A stretch of 64,000 nucleotides of DNA from Parabacteroides sp. (GTDB lineage: Bacteria > Bacteroidota > Bacteroidia > Bacteroidales > Tannerellaceae): the NCBI GenBank assembly GCA_017481945.1, contig JAFUOJ010000022.1, positions 32,274 to 96,273 on the forward strand, read 5' to 3'. Shown in pieces: positions 9,235 to 17,699 of this stretch. A program made the translations under genes and the position numbers. Under the pieces are notes generated by a model. It was given only the letters and a program-made list of their open reading frames with translations. It was not told the origin of the DNA and did no database searches. The number at the start of each line of letters is the position of its first letter. Within the stretch, counting starts at the first letter, position 1.

Positions 9235-10191
9235 CTATACAGCTACATTATTTATGCAATCACCTGTCTGATAAGACTTCAGATTATTTACTGCGATTTG
9301 CATTAATCGGGTACGTGCTTCCAAAGTTGCCCATGCAATATGAGGGGTAATGTAACAATTACGAGCGGTCAACAGAGGATTATCCGCTTGAGGCGGTTCC
9401 GAAGAAAGAACATCCACACCTGCTGCCCGAATTTTGCCTTCATTCAATGCCTTCGCCAAATCTTTCTCATTTATAACAGGTCCGCGACTGGTATTAATCA
9501 CCACAGCTGTTGGTTTCATCCAAGCCAAGGTATCTGCACAAACCAATCCTTTGGTTGCCGGTGTCAGAGGACAGTGCAAGGTTAAGACATCACTTTGTCG
9601 GAAGAGTTCCTCCCGACTTACCGGTGAAATACCTTCCGGAAGTTCCTCTTTCTTCTTAGAGGTCAAAGCGATTACTTTCATACCAAAAGCCAAAGCAATT
9701 CGCGCAACGGCTTGCCCTATATTTCCCAATCCTACAATTCCCAAGGTCTTACCACTCCATTCCAACAAAGGGGTATTCCAATAAGCGAAATCCGGGCTTT
9801 GAGTCCAAGCCCCTGATTGGATTTCCTGTGTATAATGTGCCACCTGATTGGATATGGTCAGCAAATGAGCAAAAACAGTTTGAGCTACCGAGTCGGTACT
9901 ATACGCCGGAATATTGGTAACGACAATGCCTCGGCGTTTCGCTTCATCCACATCAACAACATTATACCCGGTAGCAAATACACCGATGTATTTCAAATCG
10001 GGCAAAGCAGCCATGACCTCTTTGGAAAGGATTACTTTATTTATCAAAATTGCTTCTGCTCCTTGCGCACGTGTAACCACCTCTTCAGCCGGTGTACGGT
10101 CATAAAAAGTACAGTCGCCCAACGCCTTTAATGCGTCCCAAGAAAGATCTCCCGGATTCAACGCATATCCATCTAATACTACTATTTTCAT
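9235..10191 (-). CDS. D-2-hydroxyacid dehydrogenase (hydroxypyruvate reductase-like)
   Basis: NAD(P)-dependent 2-hydroxyacid dehydrogenase, 318 residues. The Rossmann motif is GIVGLGNIGQAVAR (about residue 148), followed by the catalytic-domain signatures HCPLTPATKGLV, NTSRGPVINEKDL (active-site Arg) and ITPHIAWAT (active-site His). The N-terminus MKIVVLDGYALNPGDLSWDA resembles proteins annotated as glycerate dehydrogenase or hydroxypyruvate reductase (HprA) in Bacteroidales; the exact substrate is not certain. It starts 26 bases before the next gene upstream terminates (rlmH, same strand), so it is probably the second gene of an rlmH-led pair. Confidence 0.85.
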   Translation of the reverse strand: MKIVVLDGYALNPGDLSWDALKALGDCTFYDRTPAEEVVTRAQGAEAILINKVILSKEVMAALPDLKYIGVFATGYNVVDVDEAKRRGIVVTNIPAYSTDSVAQTVFAHLLTISNQVAHYTQEIQSGAWTQSPDFAYWNTPLLEWSGKTLGIVGLGNIGQAVARIALAFGMKVIALTSKKKEELPEGISPVSREELFRQSDVLTLHCPLTPATKGLVCADTLAWMKPTAVVINTSRGPVINEKDLAKALNEGKIRAAGVDVLSSEPPQADNPLLTARNCYITPHIAWATLEARTRLMQIAVNNLKSYQTGDCINNVAV

Positions 10192-10203
10192 ATTCTTTTA
10201 TGA

Positions 10204-10677
10204 TTACTCATGATGATACGGTTCATTATTCAAGATTGTCATTGCTCGATAGATTTGTTCAATAAATATCAAACGAATCATCTGATGAGAGAAGGTCATC
10301 TTACTTAAAGAGATCTTCTCTGCCGCTGCCTTATAGACTGCTTCACTAAATCCATACGGTCCTCCGACAACAAAGACCAGACGTTTGGGGACCGTATGCA
10401 TTTTCTTCTCTATATAGGTAGAAAATTGCATGGAGGTAAACTCCTTCCCTTTCTCATCCAACAAAACTAAATAATCACCGGATTGTAAAGTCTTCAGGAT
10501 TAGCTCTCCCTCCTTCTCTTTCTGTTGAGCCTCAGAAAGGTTCTTTACATTTTTAATATCCGGTATCACTTCCATCTCAAAAGGGATATAATGAACCAAA
10601 CGATTTTTATACTCATTAATCGCCTCAACAAAGTATTTGGCGTCAGTCTTGCCTATTACCACTAATGCAATTTTCAT
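10204..10677 (-). CDS. rlmH: 23S rRNA pseudouridine-1915 N3-methyltransferase
   Basis: SPOUT-class methyltransferase that modifies helix 69 of 23S rRNA on the assembled ribosome. The 157-residue length is typical. Visible SPOUT features are the C-terminal knot region VVGGPYGFSEAVYKAA and the conserved ending SLSKMTFSHQMIRLIFIEQ followed by QIYRAMTILNNEPYHH. It is divergent from nadC (94-bp gap). Confidence 0.97.
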   Translation of the reverse strand: MKIALVVIGKTDAKYFVEAINEYKNRLVHYIPFEMEVIPDIKNVKNLSEAQQKEKEGELILKTLQSGDYLVLLDEKGKEFTSMQFSTYIEKKMHTVPKRLVFVVGGPYGFSEAVYKAAAEKISLSKMTFSHQMIRLIFIEQIYRAMTILNNEPYHHE

Positions 10678-10771
10678 CCGTTCATATTTTAAAGATTGAG
10701 GACGCTAATTTACAGGAAAAAATACATACCTTTGCGGATAATACTCAGAAATCGTGTAAACTACAAAAGAT

Positions 10772-11629
10772 ATGAACTTACAAGAGACAAAAGAACAACT
10801 GATTGCGGAACTTATCCGTTTAGCATTTTCTGAAGATATTGGTGACGGTGACCATACGACATTATGTTGTATTCCAGCAACAGAGATGGGAAAGAGTCAA
10901 CTAATCGTAAAAGAAGATGGTATATTGGCTGGTGTAGAAATGGCAGAACGCATTTTCCACACGTTTGACCCAGAATTAAAGATGACTACATTCATCCACG
11001 ATGGAGCAGAAGTCAAAAAAGGAGACATTGCTTTCGTTGTAGAAGGGAAAGTTCAGTCTTTACTGCAAACAGAACGTTTAATGCTAAACATCATGCAGCG
11101 AATGAGTGGTATCGCTACCAACACTCGCAAATATGTAAAGGCATTAGAAGGAACCAAGACACGTGTTTTGGATACCCGTAAGACAACACCCGGATTGCGC
11201 ATGATTGAAAAAGAGGCTGTCAAAATCGGAGGTGGAGTGAACCATCGTATCGGTTTGTTCGACATGATCCTTTTGAAGGATAACCATGTAGACTTTGCAG
11301 GTGGTATAGAGGCTGCTATCACTCGTTGTCACCAGTACTTGAAAGAAAAGAACAAAGATTTGAAGATAGAAATAGAAGTTCGCAACTTTGATGAATTGCA
11401 GGAAGCTATGCGAGTAGGCGGTATTGACCGTATCATGTTGGATAACTTCACTCCTGAAAACACAAAGAAAGCGGTAGAGATGGTTGTCGGACGATATGAA
11501 TTAGAATCTTCTGGCGGTATCACGTTTGATACTTTGCGTGATTATGCTGAATGCGGCGTAGATTATATTTCTGTCGGAGCTTTAACACATTCCGTTAAAG
11601 GATTAGACATGAGCTTCAAAGCTTGCTAA
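10772..11629 (+). CDS. nadC: Nicotinate-nucleotide pyrophosphorylase (carboxylating)
   Basis: Quinolinate phosphoribosyltransferase of de novo NAD synthesis; joins quinolinate and PRPP with CO2 release. Diagnostic stretches are EDIGDGDHTT near the N-terminus, TRKTTPGLRMIEKEAVKIGG, HRIGLFDMILLKDNH and the ending GVDYISVGALTHSVKGLDMS; 285 residues is full length. A TACCTTTG -7-like box is at 10727-10734. A flavoprotein gene follows after six bases, so the two are probably an operon. Confidence 0.97.
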   Translation: MNLQETKEQLIAELIRLAFSEDIGDGDHTTLCCIPATEMGKSQLIVKEDGILAGVEMAERIFHTFDPELKMTTFIHDGAEVKKGDIAFVVEGKVQSLLQTERLMLNIMQRMSGIATNTRKYVKALEGTKTRVLDTRKTTPGLRMIEKEAVKIGGGVNHRIGLFDMILLKDNHVDFAGGIEAAITRCHQYLKEKNKDLKIEIEVRNFDELQEAMRVGGIDRIMLDNFTPENTKKAVEMVVGRYELESSGGITFDTLRDYAECGVDYISVGALTHSVKGLDMSFKAC

Positions 11630-11635
11630 ATAAAT

Positions 11636-12181
11636 ATGGCAAAGAATATTTTAATACTATCAGGCAGTCCTCGTAAAGGAGGTAATTCAGACACCTTGTG
11701 CGATGAATTTATGAGAGGTGCACAAGAAGCAGGACATTCTGTTGAAAAGATTTGGGTACAGGGTAAGAAAGTAGCTCCTTGCTTAGCCTGTTATTACTGT
11801 AAGGATCATGCAGGCGAATGTGCTATCAAGGACGATATGAAAGAGATATTAGACAAAATGCTCGCTGCTGATGTGATAGTACTTTCGTCACCTGTTTATT
11901 TCTACTCAATTTCAGCACAACTCAAAGCGGTGATTGACCGTACAGTCGCTCGCTGGTTGGAGTTCAGAGACAAAGAGTTCTACTATATCATGACTGCTGC
12001 AGAAGATACTGACACTGTGATGGATTGTACTTTAGGATGTATGCGTGGATTAGCAGAATGTCTGGAAGGTTCTGTAGAAAAAGGTGTAATTTATGGCAAA
12101 GGCGTATATGAGAAGGGCGAAATTAAAAATCATCCTGCCATGCAACAAGCCTACGTCATGGGCAAAAGTATAATAGGCTAA
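11636..12181 (+). CDS. Flavodoxin-fold NAD(P)H-dependent FMN reductase/oxidoreductase
   Basis: A 181-residue flavodoxin-like protein. The FMN phosphate loop is SGSPRKGGNSD (residues 8-18), followed by PCLACYYCKDHAGECAIKDD, a Cys cluster typical of the iron-sulfur flavoprotein/NADPH-FMN reductase group, and SSPVYFYSISAQLKAVIDR lining the flavin. It may reduce quinones or other small electron acceptors in the cytoplasm. It lies six bases after nadC and ends before a bidirectional terminator. Confidence 0.85.
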   Translation: MAKNILILSGSPRKGGNSDTLCDEFMRGAQEAGHSVEKIWVQGKKVAPCLACYYCKDHAGECAIKDDMKEILDKMLAADVIVLSSPVYFYSISAQLKAVIDRTVARWLEFRDKEFYYIMTAAEDTDTVMDCTLGCMRGLAECLEGSVEKGVIYGKGVYEKGEIKNHPAMQQAYVMGKSIIG

Positions 12182-12198
12182 CAATAAATTTAGATATT

Positions 12199-12251
12199 AA
12201 GGCAGACGAAAAGTAGAATCCACGATTCCTCCTTTTTTCGTCTGCCTTTTA
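12199..12251. terminator. Bidirectional terminator between convergent operons
   Basis: A perfect 14-bp stem (12199-12212 with 12235-12248) has T-rich flanks on the plus side and an A-rich arm giving U residues on the minus side. It sits between the nadC operon (plus) and the sigma-factor operon (minus). Confidence 0.85.
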
Positions 12252-12257
12252 TTTTCT

Positions 12258-13145
12258 TTAGTAGAACAACGTCAGCCCGGTAGACAATCCTGAAAAATCA
12301 GGACCAAAATCTGTATTCAAGACTTTACAAGGACTGTACTTCACATAAACACCTACTGCACTCACCTTAAACGTAGCAAATAGGTCAACCGTTACACGGG
12401 ATTGATGAATGTTATTGTCTGTTAGTTTCACATTCTCACCTTCCAACTTATAATGCGTCTTCAAGCTGGCATGTGTATTGAAGTTAACAATCGGGCCTAC
12501 CTTAAAACTCACTTTACGAGTAAACTTGTATGTATATAATAAAGGTAATGTCCAACTAAAGACCTTCAACCGAGAGAACTTTATATCTGCCTCTTCCGGA
12601 TAGGTACCCAACACCACATTTTGCTTTTCTTTCACAAAACAGTTTCGCCCCGTCATCCGATAATTCTTCCAAGCGATACCTAATCCTATAGCAAAGGAGT
12701 TCTTTCCTCCTGTCAGACAATATTCCCATTCCAAAATGGAAGGAGCCATTATTTCATAAGACGCCCCCATATCTACATTCATGTCGTTCGGGGCATTTAA
12801 AGCAGTCACCAATCCTACCCCAATACCTCTCATATTAAAATTATGATGGGCTTTCTGCTTGATCTCCTCTTTCTTAAATGGAATCTGGAAATCCCAATCC
12901 CGTTGTTTCTCTTTCTTCACGACTGGGACATCCGAAGCCAATACGGCTTGGTGTGAATAACGAAATTCCGGATTTCCCTCTTTGCCTTCAACCTGTACTA
13001 TTATTGTATCACCGCTATTGTTTATGACTACTCGCTGCGGACGTTCTATCACCATCACATCTTTTGTCTGTCCCCAAATAGAACCTGAAATTAAGGTCAT
13101 CAAAACCGACAAGAATAACACTTTTCCTTTCATATCCCTATACAT
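12258..13145 (-). CDS. Putative outer-membrane beta-barrel protein
   Basis: A 295-residue secreted protein of unrecognised family. A hydrophobic signal peptide (KGKVLFLSVLMTLISGSIWG) precedes a polar, linker-like stretch to about residue 100. After that come alternating amphipathic strands (GIGVGLVTAL, FAIGLGIAWKNYRM, FSWTLPLLYTYKF, VSFKVGPIVNF, VGVYVKYSP) and a C-terminal aromatic (LTLFY), as in integral outer-membrane barrels. It is the last gene of the sigma/anti-sigma operon and may be its output. An alternative start is at 13133 (MKGKV); 13145 lies four bases after the upstream TGA. Structure is inferred; function is unknown. Confidence 0.6.
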   Translation of the reverse strand: MYRDMKGKVLFLSVLMTLISGSIWGQTKDVMVIERPQRVVINNSGDTIIVQVEGKEGNPEFRYSHQAVLASDVPVVKKEKQRDWDFQIPFKKEEIKQKAHHNFNMRGIGVGLVTALNAPNDMNVDMGASYEIMAPSILEWEYCLTGGKNSFAIGLGIAWKNYRMTGRNCFVKEKQNVVLGTYPEEADIKFSRLKVFSWTLPLLYTYKFTRKVSFKVGPIVNFNTHASLKTHYKLEGENVKLTDNNIHQSRVTVDLFATFKVSAVGVYVKYSPCKVLNTDFGPDFSGLSTGLTLFY

Positions 13146-13149
13146 TATT

Positions 13150-13590
13150 TCATTTAAACATTTTCTTTAATTCATCCAAAGTAGCATAGCCCTCCATATA
13201 GACTACCGTTACTTCCTGTTCTCCTCCCTCTTTCAAAGAGGCATTCCGATAGAAGAGATACCGGTTTCGTTTCTTCAAAGGAGCGAAACAATAGAAACCA
13301 TAATACAAGTCCTGTCCCAACAAACCGACCTCTTTATCTATTGCCACTTCGGCGTCAGCCTGTACCAACCTCTCTATCTCTTTAAAAGTCTTCGGTTCGT
13401 CCTTTAAGGTCAAACTCCGGAACAAGGTTAAATGATAAGAGGCCAACTTATCTCCTTTCACCAATACTTCTATCGCGTTATGGTTCTTCTTATAACGTCC
13501 ATCGAATAGAGAGGCAACCTGTAACCCCTCTTGTGCCCATGCGCCCAAAGATTGAAGCAATAAGAATACTATAACTATGCTTTGTTTCAT
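13150..13590 (-). CDS. Small secreted protein of a sigma-factor operon (DUF6108-like)
   Basis: A protein of about 146 residues with a clear signal peptide (MKQSIVIVFLLLQSLGAWAQ). The mature part includes ASLFDGRYKKN, a SYHLTLFRSLTLKD stretch and YLFYRNASLKEGGE. It resembles a family of Bacteroidales proteins found next to ECF sigma factors (DUF6108 by memory, not verified). The frame opens further upstream (13617, overlapping the previous gene); I start at 13590 because a GGGAAAG sequence precedes it and the signal peptide begins there. The ATG at 13599 is equally possible. Role unknown; envelope localisation is inferred. Confidence 0.55.
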   Translation of the reverse strand: MKQSIVIVFLLLQSLGAWAQEGLQVASLFDGRYKKNHNAIEVLVKGDKLASYHLTLFRSLTLKDEPKTFKEIERLVQADAEVAIDKEVGLLGQDLYYGFYCFAPLKKRNRYLFYRNASLKEGGEQEVTVVYMEGYATLDELKKMFK

Positions 13591-13600
13591 CTTTCCCATA

Positions 13601-14065
13601 TTATTCATTTGTATCACTCAATGTTTGAAATATGGAAGACAATTGATGATCGACTGTTTCTTCCACCTCTTCATACTGTAAGTTCTTCAGAGAAGTTTCC
13701 ATCTCTGACAAAACCCGATTCGGGTCTGTAAACCGTTCTCCATAGACATAAGCTACACACAAATTCTGCTGGCGATTGAATTCATATCCTCCCCAAGTCA
13801 TCATTAACAGTCCAGCAATTACCGCAGCTGCCAAGCGTCCATATTTTCTCCAAGAGAAAACAGTTCGCGGCTTTGCATACTCCTCTTTGCCAACAGAAAA
13901 GTAGCCCATAACCGCACACAACTCATCAAACTCTGCCCCTTGTGCAAAAGGGGAAGCTAAGAAGCGAACTAATTCCGCCTCCTCTTGGTCCGTTGTCTCC
14001 GCTTCAAAATAACGCTCTGCCAACGTCAACCAATATTGCTTATCCTCATATCGACTTGCTTTCAT
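13601..14065 (-). CDS. Putative membrane anti-sigma factor
   Basis: A 154-residue protein with an acidic N-terminal cytoplasmic region rich in helix (YWLTLAERYFEAETTDQEEA), one transmembrane segment (about residues 75-92, AAAVIAGLLMMTWGG) and a short periplasmic tail. Its ATG overlaps the sigma gene's TGA by four bases (14062-14065), the usual arrangement for a sigma factor and its antagonist. No canonical zinc anti-sigma HxxxCxxC motif is present. The anti-sigma role is inferred from topology and coupling. Confidence 0.6.
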   Translation of the reverse strand: MKASRYEDKQYWLTLAERYFEAETTDQEEAELVRFLASPFAQGAEFDELCAVMGYFSVGKEEYAKPRTVFSWRKYGRLAAAVIAGLLMMTWGGYEFNRQQNLCVAYVYGERFTDPNRVLSEMETSLKNLQYEEVEETVDHQLSSIFQTLSDTNE

Positions 14066-14568
14066 ATTCCTTTCTGTTTAAGATAACACATTCGTACCTG
14101 TTTTCTGGCACGGGATAAGTTTACCCGTACTGTTGCTTGTTGCATATTCAGCTTTTCAGCAATTGATTCAATACTTTCATCTTCATACTCCTTCATCTTT
14201 AGGATCTGCTTCTGCAAATCAGATAGTTCACTTTCAATAATGGACTCAATCGCATGAAATTGCTCTCTTCGTTCCAGCTCATCGGCAACCGAATCGGTAA
14301 TAGCAGCGTCTCGTTCCACATCCAACTCAACCATCTTGACCCGCTCTTCCCGCCTCAACGTATCAATACAGAGATTACGAACGGTTGTAACCGTCATCGC
14401 CTCCACCTGCTGTTGCGTTTGCAGCTCATTAGCCCTCGGCCACAGTCGGCAGAACGCCTCTTGCAATGCGTCTTCTGCGTCCGACTCTGAAGGTAACAGC
14501 TTCAACGCAACCCGTTGGAACTTCCTATGCAGTTTCGTAAATACTGATGTCAATAGCTCTTCGCTCAT
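14062..14568 (-). CDS. ECF RNA polymerase sigma factor
   Basis: A 168-residue sigma-70 family member with only regions 2 and 4. Region 2: residues about 10-75 (SESDAEDALQEAFCRLWPRA, then VRNLCIDTLRREER). Region 4: about 115-160 (LQKQILKMKEYEDESIESIA, with the HTH NMQQATVRVNLSRARKQVR). It heads a four-gene minus-strand operon with the putative anti-sigma, a secreted protein and a barrel protein, so it probably controls an envelope response, perhaps its own operon. Confidence 0.9.
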   Translation of the reverse strand: MSEELLTSVFTKLHRKFQRVALKLLPSESDAEDALQEAFCRLWPRANELQTQQQVEAMTVTTVRNLCIDTLRREERVKMVELDVERDAAITDSVADELERREQFHAIESIIESELSDLQKQILKMKEYEDESIESIAEKLNMQQATVRVNLSRARKQVRMCYLKQKGI

Positions 14569-14663
14569 GAATCCGTTCTTCTCTTTTTAACTCTGTTCAT
14601 AAAGGAATACGAGAAAGGAATGATTTTGTAACAAGGAAAAGTAGAATATTTTTCAATCTATCA

Positions 14664-14691
14664 TAAAAAAAGGCGAACCGAATCGCCTTTT
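14664..14691 (-). terminator. Terminator of the acetyltransferase gene
   Basis: Stem AAAAGGCGA (14668-14676) with TCGCCTTTT (14683-14691) and a six-base loop, followed on the minus strand by seven U residues. It ends the unit containing 15279-15983 and 14701-15276. Confidence 0.8.
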
Positions 14692-14700
14692 CCCTCCTAT

Positions 14701-15276
14701 CTATAAGACTCTTTTTACTTGATTATCCTGTAATACATAGCGTTGCCCGCTTTCCGGACAGACAGCTGTCTGCTTTTCATCGAACACTAACCGATGTCCA
14801 TATTCGCTTACCCAACCTATCTGCTGCGAAGGATTCCCAACCACCAGTGCATAGGGAGGTACATCTTTTGTCACGACTGCCCCGGCACCAATCAACGCAT
14901 ACTCGCCAATCGTATGTCCGCAAACAACTGTCGCATTGGCTCCAATCGTCGCCCCCTTCCCTACATGCGTTTTCAAATACTGCTCTTTACGGGGAACTGC
15001 ACTTCTCGGATTGATTACATTGGTGAATACACACGAGGGACCTAAGAATACATCATCTTCACAAGTCACTCCGGTATAGACAGAGACATTGTTCTGTACC
15101 TTTACATTATTTCCTAAAACGACATCAGGAGAAATCACCACGTTCTGCCCTATATTACATCCCTTTCCGAGGGTACACCCTGCCATAATGTGGGAAAAAT
15201 GCCAGATACGGGTTCCTTCACCAATCGTACAGCCTGCGTCAATCACTGCAGTCTCATGTGCTTGATATGCTGCCAT
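14701..15276 (-). CDS. Left-handed beta-helix sugar N/O-acetyltransferase (WbpD/WlbB-like)
   Basis: A 191-residue hexapeptide-repeat acyltransferase. Repeats of the [LIV]-G-x4 type run from about residue 10 to 140 ([60 protein letters not shown]), followed by [18 protein letters not shown], the end of the acyl-CoA binding region. It most resembles WbpD/WlbB-type enzymes that acetylate the 3-amino group of UDP-diacetamido-uronic acid, a step in surface polysaccharide precursor synthesis. It follows the methyltransferase gene by two bases on the same strand; no other polysaccharide genes are nearby, so the precise substrate is uncertain. Confidence 0.8.
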   Translation of the reverse strand: MAAYQAHETAVIDAGCTIGEGTRIWHFSHIMAGCTLGKGCNIGQNVVISPDVVLGNNVKVQNNVSVYTGVTCEDDVFLGPSCVFTNVINPRSAVPRKEQYLKTHVGKGATIGANATVVCGHTIGEYALIGAGAVVTKDVPPYALVVGNPSQQIGWVSEYGHRLVFDEKQTAVCPESGQRYVLQDNQVKRVL

Positions 15277-15278
15277 CC

Positions 15279-15983
15279 TTACTTATAAATTAAAAAGATT
15301 GTCGGTTTCTTACTTAAGTCCGGCACCTTCCCGGCCCACTCTTTTACAGGGCGAGTATGTATATATTCATCCTCGCAAGTGATATTGGAAGCGATACAAA
15401 GCTTCGTCGAAGAGCGACACGTCCGAATCAACTCTTCCGCCAGCTTATTATTGCGGTAAGGAGTCTCGATGAACAATTGCGTCTGGTTCTCCGCATAGAT
15501 GCGTCCCTCTAACTTCTTGATCATATTGGTTCGTTCCGAAGCGTCGATTGGTAAATAGCCATGAAAGGCAAAACTCTGTCCATTGAAACCGGAACCCATC
15601 ACTGACATCAGTATCGAAGAGGGACCAACCAGAGGAACCACCTTGTAATTCTTTCGCTGTGCAATCGCCACGACATCTGCACCGGGGTCAGCAACCGCCG
15701 GGCAACCGGCTTCAGAGATTACACCGACCGATTCCCCTTTTGCCAACGGTGCCAAGTAGCCTGCAACCGCTTCCGGAGAGGTTCGTTTGTTTAATTCATA
15801 GAAAGTAAGGTCGTCAATCACAATTGAGGGCTCTACTTTCTTCAAGAAACGGCGCGCTGTACGCACGTTTTCAACGACGAAGTGTTTGATCGAAAGAATG
15901 ACTTCTCGATTATATTCGGGAAGGACGCGGCGATGTTCCGTATCGCCCAGCGTGACCGGTATGAGATAAAGTGCTGCTTGCAT
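15279..15983 (-). CDS. RsmI-like SAM-dependent (tetrapyrrole methylase fold) methyltransferase
   Basis: A 234-residue member of the RsmI/YraL group, whose best-known member 2'-O-methylates C1402 of 16S rRNA. The signature [19 protein letters not shown] and the following [20 protein letters not shown] are the SAM-binding region of the tetrapyrrole methylase fold, with [11 protein letters not shown] further on. It lacks the long C-terminal part of E. coli RsmI and has a different N-terminus ([20 protein letters not shown]), so it may be a paralogue specific to Bacteroidetes. It is divergent from the rsmF-like gene through the palindromic -7 boxes at 16033-16049. Confidence 0.8.
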   Translation of the reverse strand: MQAALYLIPVTLGDTEHRRVLPEYNREVILSIKHFVVENVRTARRFLKKVEPSIVIDDLTFYELNKRTSPEAVAGYLAPLAKGESVGVISEAGCPAVADPGADVVAIAQRKNYKVVPLVGPSSILMSVMGSGFNGQSFAFHGYLPIDASERTNMIKKLEGRIYAENQTQLFIETPYRNNKLAEELIRTCRSSTKLCIASNITCEDEYIHTRPVKEWAGKVPDLSKKPTIFLIYK

Positions 15984-16032
15984 AATCTATAAATCGGAAT
16001 GAATCGGCCCGACTACCGTTTTTTATTCGACA

Positions 16033-16049
16033 CAAAAGTAGTACTTTTG
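16033..16049. promoter_or_regulatory. Back-to-back palindromic -7 boxes for divergent methyltransferase genes
   Basis: CAAAAGTA-G-TACTTTTG is a perfect 17-bp palindrome with one central base. Read outward on each strand it gives TACTTTTG, a match to the TAnnTTTG -7 element, facing both the RsmI-like gene (minus) and the rsmF-like gene (plus). No good -33 element was found at the expected distance in either direction. Confidence 0.45.
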
Positions 16050-16069
16050 CACCAAACAAGCAGAATCAG

Positions 16070-17467
16070 ATGGCACTTCCAATCGATTTTATCACTCGCA
16101 CACGCGTATTATTAGGAAAAGAGTTCGACTCTTTAGAAGCCGCGTTACAAACTGACGCACCCGTCAGCGTCCGTATCCATAAAAAAAGATTAACTCCCCT
16201 TCCACACTCGTCAGCCGCGAAATGGCAGATTCCCTGGTGTAAAACAGGCTATTATTTGCCAGAACGACTCACTTACACCTTCGACCCGCTGTTTCATGCG
16301 GGAGGTTACTACGTGCAAGAGGCCTCTTCCATGTTCTTGGAGCAGGTCATAGAGCAGTATGTGACCACTCCCGTCAGGTGTTTAGACCTATGCGCTGCTC
16401 CAGGGGGTAAATCCACTCATCTTTTGAGCCTTTTACCCGAAGGTAGTCTACTCGTCAGCAACGAGGTGATACGTACACGCAGCCATGTCTTGGCTGAAAA
16501 CATTATAAAATGGGGAGACCCGAATTGTATCGTTATCAACAACGACCCGGAAGAGATTGGGCAGCTGACACATCTCTTCGACATCATCGTCACTGACGTT
16601 CCCTGCTCCGGAGAAGGGATGTTCCGGAAAGATATAGACAGTACCGGGGAATGGAGTGTGGCCAACGTCGAACTTTGTGCCGCTCGCCAACGACGCATTA
16701 TCCACGACATTTGGAATGCGCTGAAGCCCGGAGGGTTATTAGTCTACAGCACCTGCACATATAACACTGAGGAGAATGAAGAAAACATCCACTACATTCA
16801 GGAAGAGTTAGGCGCTGAAGTATTACCTATTGCCACTCACGAAAGCTGGCAAATCACAGGCGCACTCAAATATAACCACCCCGTCTACCGCTTTTTCCCG
16901 CATAAAACCAAGGGAGAAGGTTTCTTCTTGGCTCTTTTGCGCAAAGCAGAGGGCGAAATCAAGACGCTCCGTCCTAATTGCAAAAGCAAAAAGGAGAAAG
17001 GAAAAGCTGCGTCCGCTATTCCGGAAATTGCCAAGAGATTTACCTACGAAAAGGAGGGAAATACCTTGAGTTGGGACGGCAATAAGCTCATCTTGCGACC
17101 GGAATCCGTCAGCAAAATCTATCCTTTCTTTCAAGACCGCTTCCATATCCTCTCTGCAGGTGTTCCTATCGGAGAGTTGAAGGGGAAAGACCTCGTTCCG
17201 ACACAGCAATTGGCACAGTGTTTAATACTTAACTCGGGTACATTCCCTTCGGTCGAACTGTCCTTGGAAGAAGCAATTAAGTATTTGAAGAAAGAGACAC
17301 TTGTCCTGCCAGATCGTATCGAGAAAGGCTACATCGTCGCTCGGTATAACGGTTTTCCTCTGGGGTTTGTCAAGAATTTAGGGAATCGGGCCAACAATTT
17401 ATACCCGCAAGAGCGTAGAATCCGAACCAGTTACACTCCTGAAAAGATTACAGTCTATAGATGTTGA
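16070..17467 (+). CDS. rsmF: rRNA (cytosine-C5-)-methyltransferase, RsmF/NOL1-NOP2-Sun family
   Basis: A 465-residue m5C RNA methyltransferase. SAM-binding motif DLCAAPGGKSTHLL (near residue 107), motif IV TDVPCSGEGMFRK with the PC cysteine, and motif VI YSTCTYNTEENE with the catalytic TC cysteine are all intact. The C-terminal 170 residues contain the PUA-like/RsmF additional domain (GVPIGELKGKDLVPTQQLAQ and the ending VKNLGNRANNLYPQ). It probably modifies 16S rRNA. The stop codon is directly followed by the 42-bp repeat array. Confidence 0.9.
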   Translation: MALPIDFITRTRVLLGKEFDSLEAALQTDAPVSVRIHKKRLTPLPHSSAAKWQIPWCKTGYYLPERLTYTFDPLFHAGGYYVQEASSMFLEQVIEQYVTTPVRCLDLCAAPGGKSTHLLSLLPEGSLLVSNEVIRTRSHVLAENIIKWGDPNCIVINNDPEEIGQLTHLFDIIVTDVPCSGEGMFRKDIDSTGEWSVANVELCAARQRRIIHDIWNALKPGGLLVYSTCTYNTEENEENIHYIQEELGAEVLPIATHESWQITGALKYNHPVYRFFPHKTKGEGFFLALLRKAEGEIKTLRPNCKSKKEKGKAASAIPEIAKRFTYEKEGNTLSWDGNKLILRPESVSKIYPFFQDRFHILSAGVPIGELKGKDLVPTQQLAQCLILNSGTFPSVELSLEEAIKYLKKETLVLPDRIEKGYIVARYNGFPLGFVKNLGNRANNLYPQERRIRTSYTPEKITVYRC

Positions 17468-17694
17468 GTTACATTATTAGCATGTACTCATACAAGTTCA
17501 TAATGTAAGTTTACATTATCCGATTGCACCCCTGCAAGTAGATAATGTAAACTTACATTATTAGTTTGTACCCATGCAATCCCATAATGTAAGTTTACAT
17601 TATTAGGTTGCACCCTTACAAAGTCATAATGTAAAGTTACATTATTAAGATGTACCCCTACAACCTCATAATGTAACTTTACATTTATATAATC
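17468..17694. repeat. 42-bp tandem array of two alternating hairpins
   Basis: Four complete 42-bp units (17500-17541, 17542-17583, 17584-17625, 17626-17667) are flanked by a partial unit on each side (17468-17499 and 17668-17694). Each unit starts with a palindrome, ATAATGTA-NNNN-TACATTAT, whose 8-base arms are perfectly conserved while the central four bases vary (AGTT, AACT, AGTT, AAGT, ACTT). It then has a second small stem TTGYA-CCCC-TRCAA. Between units the second stem shows compensatory change (C-G in unit 1, T-A in units 0 and 4). It fills the whole convergent gap between rsmF and the DUF4837 gene. No coding potential or cas genes; not a CRISPR. Confidence 0.95.
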
Positions 17695-17699
17695 ATCGC

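Noticed and set aside
9235-10191. D-lactate dehydrogenase
   Set aside because: Fold and motifs allow it, but the N-terminus and spacing look more like the glycerate/hydroxypyruvate branch; kept as a general 2-hydroxyacid dehydrogenase.
17468-17694. CRISPR array
   Set aside because: The spacing is regular, but the 22-base segments between palindromes are similar to one another rather than unique, and no cas genes are nearby.
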